Positions 12,201-25,701 of a stretch of 64,000 nucleotides of DNA are shown piece after piece. A model generated the notes under the pieces. That model ran no database searches and was not told the DNA's origin. It worked only from the letters and a program-made list of their open reading frames with translations. Positions within the stretch are counted from its first letter, which is position 1; every line of letters starts with the position of its first letter. The position numbers were made by a program, and so were the translations under genes. The DNA comes from Toxotes chatareus (Eukaryota; Chordata; Actinopteri; Toxotidae): contig CM028902.1 of the NCBI GenBank assembly GCA_016801885.1, positions 19,015,080 to 19,079,079 of the forward strand, given 5' to 3'.

Positions 12201-15200
12201 ATGAATGTGTGTGTTTTTTTCTACTTGTGTATCAGATAAAGCTCCACATTTCATCGTCTTCAGCCAAACCTGATTCCCACAAATTAAGTTCATATATAAC
12301 GAAAGTGCAACAGCAAATACGACGAGCACAAAAGGTAATTGCAACCAGATTATGTTTTTTTCTTTTTAACATAATGAAGAAATGTTGTTAATTGTTGTAT
12401 TTGGCACATCAAAAATAAATTGGTATGGAACATGTCAATAAATGTTAACATATAATGTATTTGTTTCTGTCAAAACATCTAATCTTATATCCTAACTTGC
12501 AGTAATATATTTACTTCTAGTGACTACAGCATTATTAAAAAATTGTTCATTTACATTTAACCAAAATAATTATCTTTCCCTAACTTCAACCAAAGTGCTT
12601 TTGTTGCCAAAACCTAACCACAGACAGGACTCTGGGTGCAATCCCTGGTCTCTGGTGTGACAGTCATGTGCCTTGTATGCCATCCACCCCAACCACCTCC
12701 TGGCAACTCTGCAGCCATTAATAAATGTAGAACTTCATTCATTCAGTGAATGTTTCCTATGCTACATATTTGCTGTTGCAGTTTAGTTAGACTACGCCCT
12801 CTGGGCAGCACTACTTCTTCATCTTCTCATGTTGGATTAAGGGCAGACTGGACGCTACAGTGACTTACTATTGCAAAGCAGTATTACGAGATGGAACGGA
12901 CTGGGGCTGAAGCAAAACAAGATTTAACACTGGTGTTGCTTTCCACTGCTGGAGACAACTCTTGGTGAGTGAAAGAATGAAGTTTGATGCAGAATTTGCA
13001 ATGTTTCTTCTAGACTAGTAAGTAAACAGCTGTTAATGTAGCACCTTTGACTCGAGAGCTCTCTCTCTTTTATATCCCTTTCTTGGGGCCCATCTCCCAG
13101 TCAGGTAAAAAGCAAAAGCCCCCCATGATGATTCTGCAATCCCACTACATCCAGAGGTTTGACTAGAAAGGAGAATAAAAGAAAAGAAAAAAATTCCGTC
13201 CATCATTCAACTATACCTTGCAGCAGACCTTGACTGTGCACCACTGAACACCGTCTCTTTATGCTGCTGTGCTGACCTTGCACTCACTTTTAAAGCTTCT
13301 CCAGAGAAGAAGAATTGAAAGGAGGACAGAAGGGATGGACGGTGAAGGTGACAGGGAGAAAAAATGAGGGGGTGTGGTTGAATTCAACACCACTGGCCTT
13401 AACCTGAAATACTGCACATCAAGCACTGTGTTCACTAGTCATGGGTTATTAAAGGGCTTGTATTATGTGACACCTCCATCCATCATCAGGCTGTTCCCCC
13501 TGTAACCTGATAGCTGCACGTGCACACAAATGCACACAGGGTAAGGCATGTAGTGAGTTGTGTTTGCACCCATTAATGTGCAAGAATCCTTGATATGTAT
13601 TATGATAACAGAGCTACAAACACCCACCCAGTCTCCAAAGACACACAGTCCACCGACTCTGATGACACTCTATAGGCTGAGCATCATAACATGGACATGA
13701 ATGTGAAAGAGTCAAACAGTTTTGTCTCCTTATGAAGCTGCCATACAGGCTGCCGAGCGACCCATCACCGAAAAAGACCAACAGCTTGTTCAGGCACAAA
13801 CACCTTAATGGAGAAAAATGAAAGAGGGAAGGTGGGAAGAACAGACAGATAGATGAGAGGAAAGAAAGAGAATAGATGAAATGAGAGTAGGTGGCAAAAC
13901 GGTGTGGAGGGATAGAGCAATGAGGGATTACAAGGTCAGCTGATAAGGAAAAGATGAGGTCACATCTGAAGCATGGGGATCCCTTCACACCCCATAAGTC
14001 CATCTGTCAGGAAGCTCTACACACACACACACACAGAGGAAATAAGAGTGAAAAAACAAAACATGAGACCGCAGACACACACATGCACACATGTGCTGAA
14101 GGGTGTGCAGGTTTGCTGTAAGCTGTGTGTAGGAATGAAGAGAGCACTGTGAGAGGGTGCTTGATTTAGCGCTAGCTCTGACGAGAATAGGATTCTGATG
14201 TGCCACAGTGACCAGAGAGGGCAACCCTGCAGGAGTGGACACCTGCTGCTGTGTATATAACCCAGGGGGAATAGAGCTGTGGGTGTGTTTGGTTTGCATT
14301 TGCAAGTGTGTGGTGTTTCTCAGTGTTTCTGTTTTCCCTGCCTGTGTCATTCCTCACCTGTCCAGCAGGTGTCCTCTGTGTACTCTCCTGTCCCACACAC
14401 ACTCCCTCCACAGGTGGATCTTTTCACCAATTAGTGTCTGAGCACGTAATGTACACAGGGAGCTGTTCTGTTGCAGTACATTTTGGGTTCAAACTGTTGG
14501 ACCACTCATCATGCCAAGTCTACAATCTACTCACACCTTTGTTTGTGTCAGCATTTTGAGTCCAACCACCTACAGCAAGCAACTCTGAATTTAGATGTGT
14601 CATATCTCTGAGGAGAAACCGCTTAGTGAGTCTGCTTTATTTCCTTTCTTCTCTTTGCGCTGTCACAGTCAAATCATTGTTGAAAAGAAGAGATGCCTCT
14701 TTGTCAGGGGAGGTCACCTTAAAACTGAATTGCATATAAAACGGGTATAGCTATATAAAATGTGATCACTGAGGCATAAAATTGAGTTTAAAATATTTGA
14801 AGGTCATTACTGTATTCTTGTATTTGGCCAAAATGAGAGAAATTAAATGAGAAAATAATTGTGTTCGTTCTTTAGCTTATTCAGTTTTGTCATTGTTCGC
14901 CCATCTGCCCTAAAGAAACAGGCAGTGTCTAGAGACACAGTATATTAAACTGCCCACTGGCCTTCAGTCCTTTGAAGGCCACACCTTTCTGGACCATATA
15001 CACATGTCAAAAGAAACTTATTGTCCTTTTAAGCAGTTCTGCTGAACTGTAAAGACTGTTTGACATTTATGGTACAATGTGTGATTAAAATTTTTACATC
15101 ACAAAAGAATAAAGTCATTTTTAAAACAATTGTAAATGACTAATGCAGTAAAAGCAAGGTCAGTTTACAGCTTCAAAATGGTCCCTGCCTTGTCCCACAG

Positions 15201-18200
15201 CTAACAGTCCTAAACAGTCTCCAGTGCTAACACATTCAGATCTAATAAGAACTACACTACTTTACCATGCTGTGCAATCCTGTCCTGGCATGGACAGAAT
15301 AAACATCTCATACTTTACTGTTCTATCCCATAATCCCACTTGGCAGCCATGCAGCACATCAGACAGAGGGAATACAGCCCATAACCAGATAGTCCGTAAT
15401 AGGCATGGAATCTGCTCTACACTGATACGGTCAAAAACACTACATACGTGCCCGCAGACAGAAGCACATAGAGAGGGCTTGTGCATGCTAATTATTAGTG
15501 CATGTACTTTCACACACATGCGTTTTGAATGTTTCACTGGAGTCTGGTCATTTGCATATGTCTGTGGTCCAATCATACAAATATTTCCAGATCCTCTTGT
15601 GGTTTGAGGGTGTGAAAAATTGAGAAAGACATTATCTCTGCTTTACAGTTGTAAATGGCGACTGGCCATAGAAAGACCTGAGCGGAATTTTAAAGCTGAT
15701 ATGTTTATCTACAACTAATGATCAGATCCCTCTGACGCTGTACTTGAGTGTGAGTGTTTGTGTGAGACATTATAAATACCCCACTGGGTTTACCACTCCT
15801 CTTTTCTTCGCTGCATCTGTTTTATATTTGTTTCTGCCTTATTGTCTTTCTCTCCAGCCACCAGCCTGCCTAAAGACTTATTTACTTAAGTCCTTGACTT
15901 ATAGTCACTCTGACTGACTGCCAACCTCGGTCTCACCCTGCTGAGCCAACAAAGTTTACATACATGGACACCTATTTATGCTCCCTTCATGTTCTCTTAA
16001 TGGAGGCAGAAATTATGAGGAGGGGGGGAGATAAAATGAGGCCCATGAAGAATGCATCCTTAATTTTGTGTCCCTGTTGTTACGCACTCAAACGAGGCTC
16101 ATGATTGATGATGGTGCTTTGTCTTCATGGCTCGGACGATGTAGCAAGCTGACTCAGTGCACAGAAAGACAAAGGGTTATTTAAAGCCTTGATGTTAGTG
16201 CTTTGCAGTTCCTGCTACAGTATGTGTTTTGCATTTCAGGTGTGGAGGTGAATTATCTTAAATAAAATTATATGCTGAGAAGGCCTTCAATTGTATTACG
16301 CTAACGCAAAACTCACAGTATTTTTCTTCTCAGCACAGCCAACAGATCATACCGTTGGCTGTGCTGCTTTAGCTGCAGAGGAAATTCATTCATGAGTCCA
16401 AGTCCAGATAGTCGAAAAATGTTGGATGCCACATCACAACTCCCCCTCAGAGATAATCATTTTGGAAACCTGTTTTGTTGATTCACATATTGTAATTCTG
16501 CACAGTTCAGAAGCAGGAGACCCACACGCATGACTAGAAATTCTTCTGAGATTATATCACAGCCAACACTTTGATCTTTTCCAAATGATTCTCCGTGGAG
16601 CTGGACTGGACATGATACTGACACAACTAACTTTGTTGCCAGTGATCACGTGAAGATGATTTTGTGACCACAACAAAGGTTGTTCTTGCAGTTTTGGCAG
16701 CTTGTCAAGATCACAGAGTCAGACCAGGCTTTGTTCTCTCGATGAAGAGAGAACAAAGAACAGAGAATGCTGAGCATTTGCTATTTTTTCATTCATCCAA
16801 ATCAATCAATCTAATCTAAAATCAAATATATAGATAAATACATGCATGTCCTGTGCTCTGCTAATGTGTGTGTCCACTCTTCCTTGTGCCCAGGTAATAA
16901 GACTTTGTCTCATACAGTCTTTAAACTTTGAACAGTTCCTCTGGGAGGATATATAAAGTGAGAGCAGGGAGAGAGATGAGGCTTCACGGCTGGTTTAGTG
17001 TTCACATCCTCTTCTCTTTCTCTCTTCTCGTGTTATCTTCTAGTCCTTCACCTCAACAAACAGTCCTCTATTTTCTCCCTCTAATTCGCAGTTACCTTAT
17101 CTTCCCTTCGGACGTCACAAGACACATTATCTCCATCTGTCTCTGTCTCTCTTTCCCTTTCTTTTTTGTTCTTAATAGAATGAGAAATCACACAGCAGCT
17201 TGCCCTCTCTATAATCACTAACCCAGACAGGTTCCGTGGCTCAATAGATTATTGACAAGTCTCTGCTTGAGAACAAGTAGATATTCAATCAGAAAATGTG
17301 TCAAAACTCACACTCTGAAGCTTAAGTCATGCAGTCTGCTACTCTGCTGTCTTTCTCTCTCTCTCTCCATCATGTTCTCTGCCCCCCTCTCCCTCCAGAT
17401 ACTTGTGATTGATGCCCTGGGACGTAATTATTGAACAGCAAATCCCACTCCAATTTATGGCATTAAGGACATAAAACGGCCACTTCAATTACTCCCCAGG
17501 CCAGAATACGACTGAATTAGGAAAAGGAGACCAAATCTGATGAGGCTGTCTGAAAATACTCTATCATCCGGTGAGAATATTAAAAGACATGAATCTGAGC
17601 GACACTGGCTGAGAGTAAGGCACCTCGATGTAAACGAGGTAAATGAATGAAAATGAATGCAGAGAAAGTTGCTGCTTTGCTGCAAAGTTTTACTCAGAAA
17701 TATGTGCAAGGAAAGTCTGTGTCTTTGGTGGATATTTGACATTTGAACAACAACAAAATGTAAACTCAGGCAGGTTATCAATGCGTGCTGAGACCTGCTG
17801 CTTTCCAGAGAGAGTTAAAAACTGCATACACCCTGTTCTTTCTAATCTAAACACTGCTGCTATGCTGCCAGAGATTTGGCTCGGGAGATTACTGGGGTCA
17901 CTGCCGGGTTAGGACAGTGGTCACAGTAGAAATTTATCTCATGAGCTAATAAATATGGAGGCCACCCCGGCAAGCTTCTTTCGAATAGCAGGGAAATAGT
18001 CTGGAATTATCAAGTCTTACAATGTCTTACAATGTTGATGAAAAAAAGTAGAGAGAACATACTGTACATGCATCCACCACAGAGGGATTACATTAAGGAC
18101 CATGACCAGAGAGAGAATAGTTTAGTCTAGGCTGACATTGACATAGTGAAAGCAAGGTCATTACCATCCTAGCAGCAGATAGCTGCATACATATTTTGTC

Positions 18201-21200
18201 AACACTGGTCCTTTTGCTTACAGATGCATTGCTAAGATATTTTCCACAATAAATTAGTTTTTTTGAAAAGAACCAAAAACCTGCCTTCATCTTTTCTAAC
18301 AGTAACAAGTGACATCTTGCAGATTTCATTTTCAGTCCACACAGAAGTAAAGTAAGTGGGTGAAAGAGCAGTGATCAAACAAATAAGGTGATTTAAAAGT
18401 TGTTATTTCTGTATGTGAACTTACAACACACCTGTACTGGCACTTGAATCTCATACATGCCAAGTATACAAGCCAACTAACTAGCTATGTGGGAAGAGGA
18501 TGTTCCAATTTCTTAATCCCACCTACAAAGCTCTGATTGGTCATCTGTTTCTCCAGCTGGGGAAAACAGCTGTCAGAGAACACAACTTTAGAACTGTTTG
18601 TGCCGCTGAGCAAATCTGATCTGTGGGCAGAGTTTCAGAGGTCTGGAACCAAGATAATTTTTTTTTTCACATGAAAAAATTCAACATTTCACATGACGAA
18701 CAACGTGGTGCAAAAAATGTAATGTTTACTAAATGATCTGGGATATTTTAGTTTTCTTACTTTAAGGTATTCATGCTGTCCAGAATGTTAACATATGTCC
18801 ATAATGATCAAACACCGAACTTTAACTTGAAATACTTAAGTCTTACCAACTCCACTGAGACTTTAACCTTTCTGTCCGCCAGGCCCAAAAATCCATCACC
18901 GTTTTAACTCTCTGATTTTGTATCAATATTTCATGCATCTATCTTAACTGTTGAAACGCATCCAAGGAGCCTGTGTTTCCTGGCAAGATTTTGCAACTGT
19001 ACACAGCCTGAAGGACTAACAGCAGTGCCAGAATTGCATGGAGAGTTTTTACATATAGAGATGAGTGCTTATACAAGGGGGAGATACACACCCATAGCTG
19101 GATGGAAGAATGATAGAGCAGTTATTATCAGTGGGCTTGAAACTAGTTATAAGGTAAAGGCCACTCCCAATGATTTAGCTCATAGTGATATACTGTTTAA
19201 TAGAAGGGATCAGCTGAGGACGCCCAGAAACACATTATATAGGGATAGACAGAGGGAAGCAGGAGGTGGGCAAAATTGAAGCAGTGTTTATCTCTTGCTC
19301 TCTCTTCACCAGAATCTCACTCTCATCCCTTTTTAATTCATTCTGTCGCTCTGTTAGACGTACCCTCTATTTGCCCTCCTCTTCCTCCATCTTCCACTTA
19401 CTTTATCTTTCCTTTCACACTCCTTACCCAAACAGAGGCAGGCAGAGAAACGGGACGAATGATGAGTGGATAAGGGAATTTTGGCCCACTCCAGTGCAAA
19501 GCACAGCAGAGACAGAGACAAACGGCAGGGCCATGTGAATTAAAGATGACGGGAGTCCTGTGGCTCCTGCCTGGGCTGGCCAGCCGGACACTAAGGATGG
19601 AGTTCAGTAGCTGAACATGGGAGAAGAGTGAAACTCAGGAGCATGTAGTGAGGAAAACATGAAAGCAGCAGATGGATTTGTTTACTTTTGGAGAGAGCTG
19701 CCATCCTCTTTCCAAGAATGAGCATAAACATGCAAAGGAAGGCTTGGACAAACACAAGCACACACTCACACGAAATGTCCTTACAGTCCATAATGTCCTC
19801 ACAAAGCAGTGAGATGTGAGACACAACCTTAAGAGACACACCTAAGACACCCTTAAAACCCACACTGTCTTCACGAAACAGTAACATTAATACACATTAA
19901 CACACACACGCCTAAGATGTAATTTCAAATTTCCTCACATGAACAACCCACAAGGTCTGGAGAGATATGTCACACAAAAACATACAAATACAACCTATGC
20001 TTTGTGTTCTAAAAACACTCTTGTGCCACATATCTGTAGGGTCATAAAGGTGTGTGTTTGTTTGTGTGTGTGTGTGCGTGTGTGTAAGACAGATTGATTT
20101 TTCCCATGGTGTTTCACAGTCTCTGTCACTCTTACTGTTTACCTGAGAGAATTACACACAGGAAAGCCCAATTTCCTGTTTTCGTTAGAAATGCAACAGT
20201 GATACTCTACATCAGGAAATACAATCTCTTTACATTCAGCAACACTTGTGTCTATGCTTCTGCGGCCTGAGTATCAGCTTTGCTTGTGAATCCTGCTGTA
20301 TATCTGAGTCTTTTGTTGTGAACCTTGCCAGTGCTGTCACCAAAAACAATTCTACAACAGTATCTGATTCCACTATGTTTTATTTTTCTAGGCTAATTCT
20401 TCCAGATCTGTCCTATCATATGCTGTAAAAGGTCCATATCAAAGTCACCACCCAGTCCAGCAGGTCTACAAACATCCACTGAATCAGACCCAGGGACTCT
20501 GTCCAATCCCGTACTCAAACTCTTCCATCTGTGTTCCTTTGACTGTCACTGACTACTGGCCTCTCCCTTGAAATCCTCTCTTTGGCCTTTACAATTCATC
20601 AAGCGTTCTGCAGCCAGTGCTCTCCTTCACCTCCCTAAACTCTCCAGCCTCACACCCTCCTGCACTCAACCCTTAGGCTGCCTGTGAATACTCACATCAA
20701 ACTCAATACAGGAGGCTGCTGTTGATGACTTCTCAATGAGCCTCTGCTGAAAAGGTGTGTGGAGTTTTCTGTCCTGTGTGTGTCCCTGCACATACACAGG
20801 ACCTACACATACATATAATTTCTTATTCAAGGTTACCTAGGGCAAAGACGGTCAGCCTTTTCCTGATGCAGGGATTAAAATAAAGGGAGAATTCAGTGAA
20901 AATACTGGGAAGGATAAAATCTTGCCCTCCAGGAAAACACGTGTATGTAATTTCATTTAAGTAACAGAAAACCCTTCACAACTGAGCAGTGGATATGCTG
21001 CAGTAAAAGTTTAGTTACAAAGCCACGGAAGAATTGAGAATAAATGTGTGCAAAATTGAGGTAAAGCCGTATCGGCTACAGTGGATGAGTTCATTGTTAT
21101 TGTACGTGCATGTGACCATGTGAGAGTGTGTGTAGACATGTGGCTGTCAGTGCACGTGCTTTTACATGTGCAAATTTGTGCAACGGTAATTGTGTCTACT

Positions 21201-22643
21201 GATGCGCACATTCGTATGCGTGCATGTGTCTTTTGTGTGAGATACAGTAAGCCCATTTCATTATTCCCCAGTATTTACTGACAGATACTGGACAGGCCTC
21301 AGCGAGCAGCTTGGACTTCATTATCCCACACTGCTATGAGTAGACACAGATCACAGGACGTCCACGGCCATTACACACACACACACACATACATACACAC
21401 ACACACACACACAACAGCATCCCATAGGTATATTTAGGAGTAACAGCAAGGAGTTTTTATATTTGAGAATTTTTAAGCCCAAGTTTTCACAGCATTGCAC
21501 TCACAGCTTTTCACAGTCTGCTTCTGATTGAAATGAATAAAGCAGGACTCTCCCATTTGTTTTTTTCTCACTCATAAACTCTAACGTATATAAAGCTTGA
21601 CCCTAGCTTCCAGGAAACAAAGTTAGTGTTGAAGATGATGCCTTAATGAGCAACCAGTTTGTCACGTTAGGTTATGAGTAGCTCACAATCACTGTGTCTT
21701 TGAGCAGGGAAGAACTGTGTGCACACTCTGGCTTACTCACCCTGTCCTCTTCCTCTCTGAGGTCTGGCATGGTGCTGATACACAAGCTGACGACAGTCAC
21801 CGCCACCATGATCACTGACATGCAGGCGAAGATCTTCCCCGGTAAGCCAGAGTGCGGGTTCTCCACCATATCTCTCAGCCAGTTCATCACCTTACGGTAC
21901 CTTGTTTCCTCCACCGGCACACGCTGCATGGCATTTCTCTGCCTGCGCTCCTCCTCACGCCGCTCCTGCTCGTGCACCTCCTCAATGCGTGTGTACATCT
22001 TCCTCTTGCAGCAGCGCTCCATGTATGCCATCTCCACACCCCAGTAGGTCAGTTCATCGTGCAGGGAGAGGACGCACATCTCCCGCAGGAGGCGGAGTTT
22101 CCCTGCAGCCAGGAAGTTGAGGATGACCCTGAAGGCTGACGGTGAGCGGTCAAAGAAGAACTCCTTGCGGGCTTCGTCATAGTCGTCGCACACACTGGCA
22201 ATGTCCTCAGGTGACCGGCAGCCACAGAGTCTGCCAAGTCGGGTGAGGGGGAATTGCTCCAGGGTGCTCCAGGGGAAGGTGTAGCGGTTCCCCCCAACAT
22301 TGATTACCGCTAGCAGGCCGTGGTCGATGGACACCAGGTCTTCTGGCCGACGGATGAACTGAGCCCTCTGGTAGTAAACACCCTGGAGAGGGAGTAATGA
22401 AAATTGTCAATGCACAAGCAACTGGATCTGAGATATTTGTAGGTACAACTTGTTTTCCAGAACTTTATCACTAATTTGGTATAATTCTTTTATTGCTTTG
22501 TCCTTTTATTTTACCTTGGTGACTTTTATTCATACCTTGATGGTCTCAGTCTCAGGGATCTCAGTGAAGATCCGGTCAAGACTGCTGTCATCACTGACGG
22601 ACAGATTGCTGAAGTCATGGTTGGCGTTGCTGATGATGGGCAT
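5325..22643 (-). CDS. kcng2: Kv6-family silent potassium channel subunit (KCNG2-like, three coding exons)
   Basis: Join on the minus strand: 22643-22536, 22382-21741, 6203-5325, giving 542 codons plus TGA/TAA-type stop; all junctions are phase 0 with GT-AG borders. Residues 64-160 form the T1 tetramerisation domain (NVGG at 64-67; C139 and C160-C161 in the C-X20-CC zinc-site spacing, with Arg where Kv2-type T1 has His). Membrane segments: S1 218-241, S2 258-282, S3 291-310, S4 332-354 with regularly spaced Arg, S5 369-393, pore 401-423 with filter TVGYG at 418-422, S6 430-458. S6 has AFPATS (447-452), lacking the second proline of the usual PXP bend, as is typical of silent Kv6 subunits. From family knowledge, such subunits do not conduct alone and modify Kv2 channels in heterotetramers at the plasma membrane. 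Human KCNG4 is 519 residues. Similarity by eye is shared between KCNG4 and KCNG2; the neighbouring slc66a2 favours KCNG2. Family assignment is near certain, paralog moderate. Confidence 0.9.
12560..12720 (-). repeat. Diverged repeat fragment related to the 47035 repeat
   Basis: Contains ttgttgccaaaacctaacca and acaggactctgggtgcaatc; the first part is the reverse complement of the ggttaggttt-type block at 47163. Identification is tentative. Confidence 0.35.
16331..16366. other. Perfect 13-bp hairpin
   Basis: CAGCACAGCCAAC (16331-16343) is exactly complementary to 16354-16366, with a 10-base loop, inside the large channel-gene intron. Confidence 0.65.
16729..16758. other. Perfect 12-bp hairpin
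   Basis: CTTTGTTCTCTC (16729-16740) pairs with GAGAGAACAAAG (16747-16758) around GATGAA. Confidence 0.6.
20560..20720 (+). mobile_element. Possible LINE 3'-end remnant
   Basis: Translation in two frames gives AASALLHLPKLSSLTPS and then RLPVNTHIKLNT, reminiscent of the conserved HITPxLxxLHWLPVxxRIxFK stretch near the C-terminus of L2/RTE-type reverse transcriptases. It is too decayed to be sure. Confidence 0.3.
21373..21413 (+). repeat. (CA)n microsatellite with CATA interruption
   Basis: CA dinucleotide run in the large intron, about 330 bp from coding exon 2. Confidence 0.9.
21741..22382 (-). CDS. kcng2: kcng2-like coding exon 2 (residues 37-250; T1 domain and S1)
   Basis: This 642-base exon encodes the cytoplasmic T1 domain and the first membrane segment. 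The acceptor is ctctccag|GGT at 22383/22382 and the donor AGG|GTGAGT at 21741/21740. Recognisable stretches are NVGGNRYTFPWSTL, CDDYDEARKEFFFDRSPSAF, LNFLAAGKLRLLREMC, ELTYWGV and ERCC, followed by a charged Glu/Arg-rich linker (about 172-185), then NPHSGLPGK leading into S1 and ending STMPDLREEEDR. The frame continues 22 codons into the intron before a stop at 21672, so intron retention would give a T1+S1 fragment. Confidence 0.95.
22383..22535 (-). other. Intron 1 of the kcng2-like gene (153 bp)
   Basis: A short intron bounded by GTATGA and CTCCAG, phase 0, with a pyrimidine stretch before the acceptor (ctccctctccag). It interrupts a protein stretch that, as I recall it, lies inside one exon in mammalian KCNG genes. 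Confidence 0.85.
22536..22643 (-). CDS. kcng2: kcng2-like coding exon 1 (residues 1-36)
   Basis: This exon encodes a 36-residue N-terminus beginning MPIISNANHDF and ending ETETIK. The ATG at 22643-22641 lies in a good initiation context (gctgccATG), and an in-frame TAA sits 14 codons upstream in the genomic sequence, which supports this start unless an upstream exon splices in after that stop. The donor reads AAG|GTATGA at 22536/22535. The residues before the junction (…TIK) and after it (GVYYQRAQ) match the SIKGLYYRR-type stretch that is continuous in mammalian KCNG4, so the reading is credible even though the exon is too short to be found as an open frame alone. Confidence 0.85.
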
Positions 22644-25600
22644 GGCAGCATCTGGAAAACACGCTGCTCCGGACTGGGCAGCTTAGAGCAGGTGATTATG
22701 ACAGAAAGAATCTACAGCGCTTAAATTCAGTCTCGGGACACAGTCGTCCTTTCTGTATTGCAGCCTCCAACGACTGATGTTAAAACTGTCCCATGAGAAA
22801 AACTTTCCTGTCCCAGCTCAGGTCTACTGTAGACACACTGAACAAAAAAATGGCTATAACTGTCAGTCTCTTTGGTCTCTCGGACCCCTCATAACAAGGA
22901 GTTTTCTCTCAGCAACAGATGAGCTATGGCTTTGGCTTCCAACCAACAGCGCAAAAACCCAGAAAGGGAGAGGAATGAGGAGAGTCAGGAAACCTGTTGT
23001 CACATTTGAATGTCAGTGGGTGTCGATGTTGCTGTCAGATGTACACAATAGACTCAGCTGGTGTATCGGGATTCAACATCAGATCAGTGGGTAATCCTGG
23101 TCTGCAGTGAGAGTCTGGAAAAGGAAAGCCCGAATAGAGAGAGTGGGTTAGGATTGATCAGTGGCTGATAACTACAGAGGATGAGCTGGATGAGTCAAGG
23201 AGCCAAATGTGTTGCGCTGATGTGTCCGGGGACTGAGGGGGATCCTCTGTGTTGCCGCAGCAGGATTAGGGAGGGCCTAGACACATAGTCACATCATGGA
23301 GCCACTGAGAGGGAGACAGAGAGAGTGACGGGTGGGGGGTGTCAGAATGGAAAGAGGATGGACCGAGATCGAAGCAGGTGTAAGCATATAGAGGATGAAT
23401 GAGCAAAGAATGGGGAGACAGATGGTGTGAAGACAGAGCAGGGTGAGAAAGAGACAGAGAGAGCACACCTCAATGAGACTGCAGTGCTGTAGGCTCCACC
23501 CCCATCTTTCACTTCCTTTCAGTGAGAAACAAGACAGACAGACTCATCGGCTCTGCTGCTATAAAAGGGCAGCCACGGTCGTTAGTGCCGGACCTCAACT
23601 GATAGCAAAGGAATTCACAGTCAAATCAAATTCCATTAATGGCAGTGTGGCTGGTTTACTTGGCACGGGTGTTTGAAAATTTAAGGAATAACGGGAGAAA
23701 AGAACATTCGGGTTGTGTGGTGTTATTCACACTTTAAGAGTGAGTTATTGGCTGTTGACGATGGGCAGCAATCCTATCAACAGACACTGAGGCACCGGGT
23801 CCAAAATGTTTTTCTTGGCAAAGCGATTGCCCTGAAACTTATTGGCTCTGTTAGTTGTTACGGTTGCCCAGAACGGTGTGCTGTGTGTCCAAGTTGTGGT
23901 TATGTTCAAACTCAGTCCTATTATCACATGATTTGTCATTTACTGACTGTGTCTCGCTTACAGTTCATCTGTCTTCCTACTATGTGCCATGAACAAAGAC
24001 CAGCAACTGGCAACAAGAGAGGGTGGACATCAAAAAGACCTTTTTCTCGTTTAACCTGAATAAAGTCTGCATTCCAGTTAACAATTGTCAGTGCGATTAA
24101 ATATACCTGTGCCTTTCATGCTATCACAAGTCAAAATATCTGCAGTGAAGAAGGTTTATCATTATTTACTTACTATAAATTGTTGCATAAGATTTTACTG
24201 CTTTTCATTTTATTATTACAGAACAAACATCAACATTCGTGTCAGTGAGATGCACAACATTCTGATGCAACTTAAAATGCCTCAGATCTTATATAAAGGT
24301 TTTAGTAGAGTCTTTGTGATGGGTTTTATAAGCAGTCCATTGCTCCCATTTTTCATCAAACTCCGATTATTGAATTCTAACGTGTGATAATTCTACATTT
24401 TGATATATAGATTTTACAAATTTTACCAGTCACAGATCAGCGTACACTCAGCTCCTTGATCTTTACAGAGGCAGTAGGTAAAAATGTTTTCGGTACTGAA
24501 TGGTGTGTTGGCAAATGATAAAAGAGTAAAGCCTGGGTTGAAACAGCTGGCATTATCCTTTGAGAAAAACTGTTCTGTAGCTTGTTGTGTCCAGCTACTA
24601 ACAATAAAGCTGACTTTCATTTGGGCGGCTGCCCTGCACTTTCCCCCTGCCAGCTTTTGTCGAGAATATAAAGCTGTAATAGCCGCACGTGCCACAGCAG
24701 TTTAGGTTAAGCCAGAATCTCGACGGGCAATGCCACTCTCTTCTGCCCATTTCTAAACACACATGTAGGTACACGTTTCTTTGCGCAAATACAACACTCA
24801 TCTGTCGCTGTGACCAGCCCTGACTCACAACCCTGATGGTGAGCACAGCGTGTTGTCCTGGAAGACTAATACAGACCTGCGAGTTGGTCAGAGTTACACA
24901 AACGCTGCTCACTGCAAGAAGAATATTGTCAACAGTATTCACGTTTCTTCTGCTCTGTATCTATCTACAGTAACCACGGGCTTGTTGAATGTGTGACTGG
25001 ACAGCACGGACAGTTTGAAGCATGGGTCCGCACCAACATGCGTCACTAATTTAGATCCAGGAGGATAGGATCCTGTACTGGAGGAACTAATAAATCACTT
25101 CTGTCATGATGCGGGTGTTTCATTTCCACCTCACAGAGGAAGGAGAGCATGATAAACTATTTATTAATCGATTACTATTCCCTGTGGATGTGACTGGTTT
25201 TTCCTAGTGGAAAGTTAATTGACGGAGGTGTTTTTAGCAGCACACTGGTGTTATCAGCTTTGCTGTACCTCCAGGCTCTCCACAGCTGAAGAAGCATATC
25301 AGAGGAAGTGTGGAAGTAAACGCTGCCTGTTCTCTTATGATCTGCAGTTTAATTACATGTGAAGACTGACATTTTTTGCAAGATGAATTTACTTTAAACG
25401 CAAGCAAAGTACTGCTGAACTAAATTAAACTTATATGAAATCATGAACAAAATAAAAAAATCAATGATCAATACTTTTTAAATGAACTTTGTATTGACGT
25501 GGAGTTTTTTTCTATGACTTTTTTCATCGATGGGGTCATACTATATTCAGCACTCAGTCAGTGAGCTTATATTATATTCATGGGCAAGTCCACAGTGACT

Positions 25601-25668
25601 GCATTTACCAGGAGCAAGTGGAGCGACCCACGTTTCATGGGGATCGGGTTGCTTTAATGCACCATAGG

Positions 25669-25701
<33 letters not shown>

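Larger units (their letters stand above)
6204..21740 (-). other. Intron 2 of the kcng2-like gene (15.5 kb)
   Basis: GTGAGT…CAG borders, phase 0, in the S1-S2 linker. No exon of another gene was recognised inside it. Contents I can name: pyrimidine-rich stretches at about 7580-7990 and 17330-17400, A/T homopolymers near 6766, 7430 and 10990, a CA repeat near 14020, a repeat fragment at 12560-12720, a perfect hairpin at 16331-16366, a GT-rich stretch near 20050, a possible LINE fragment at 20560-20720, and a CA microsatellite at 21373. The remainder shows no structure I can interpret. Confidence 0.85.
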
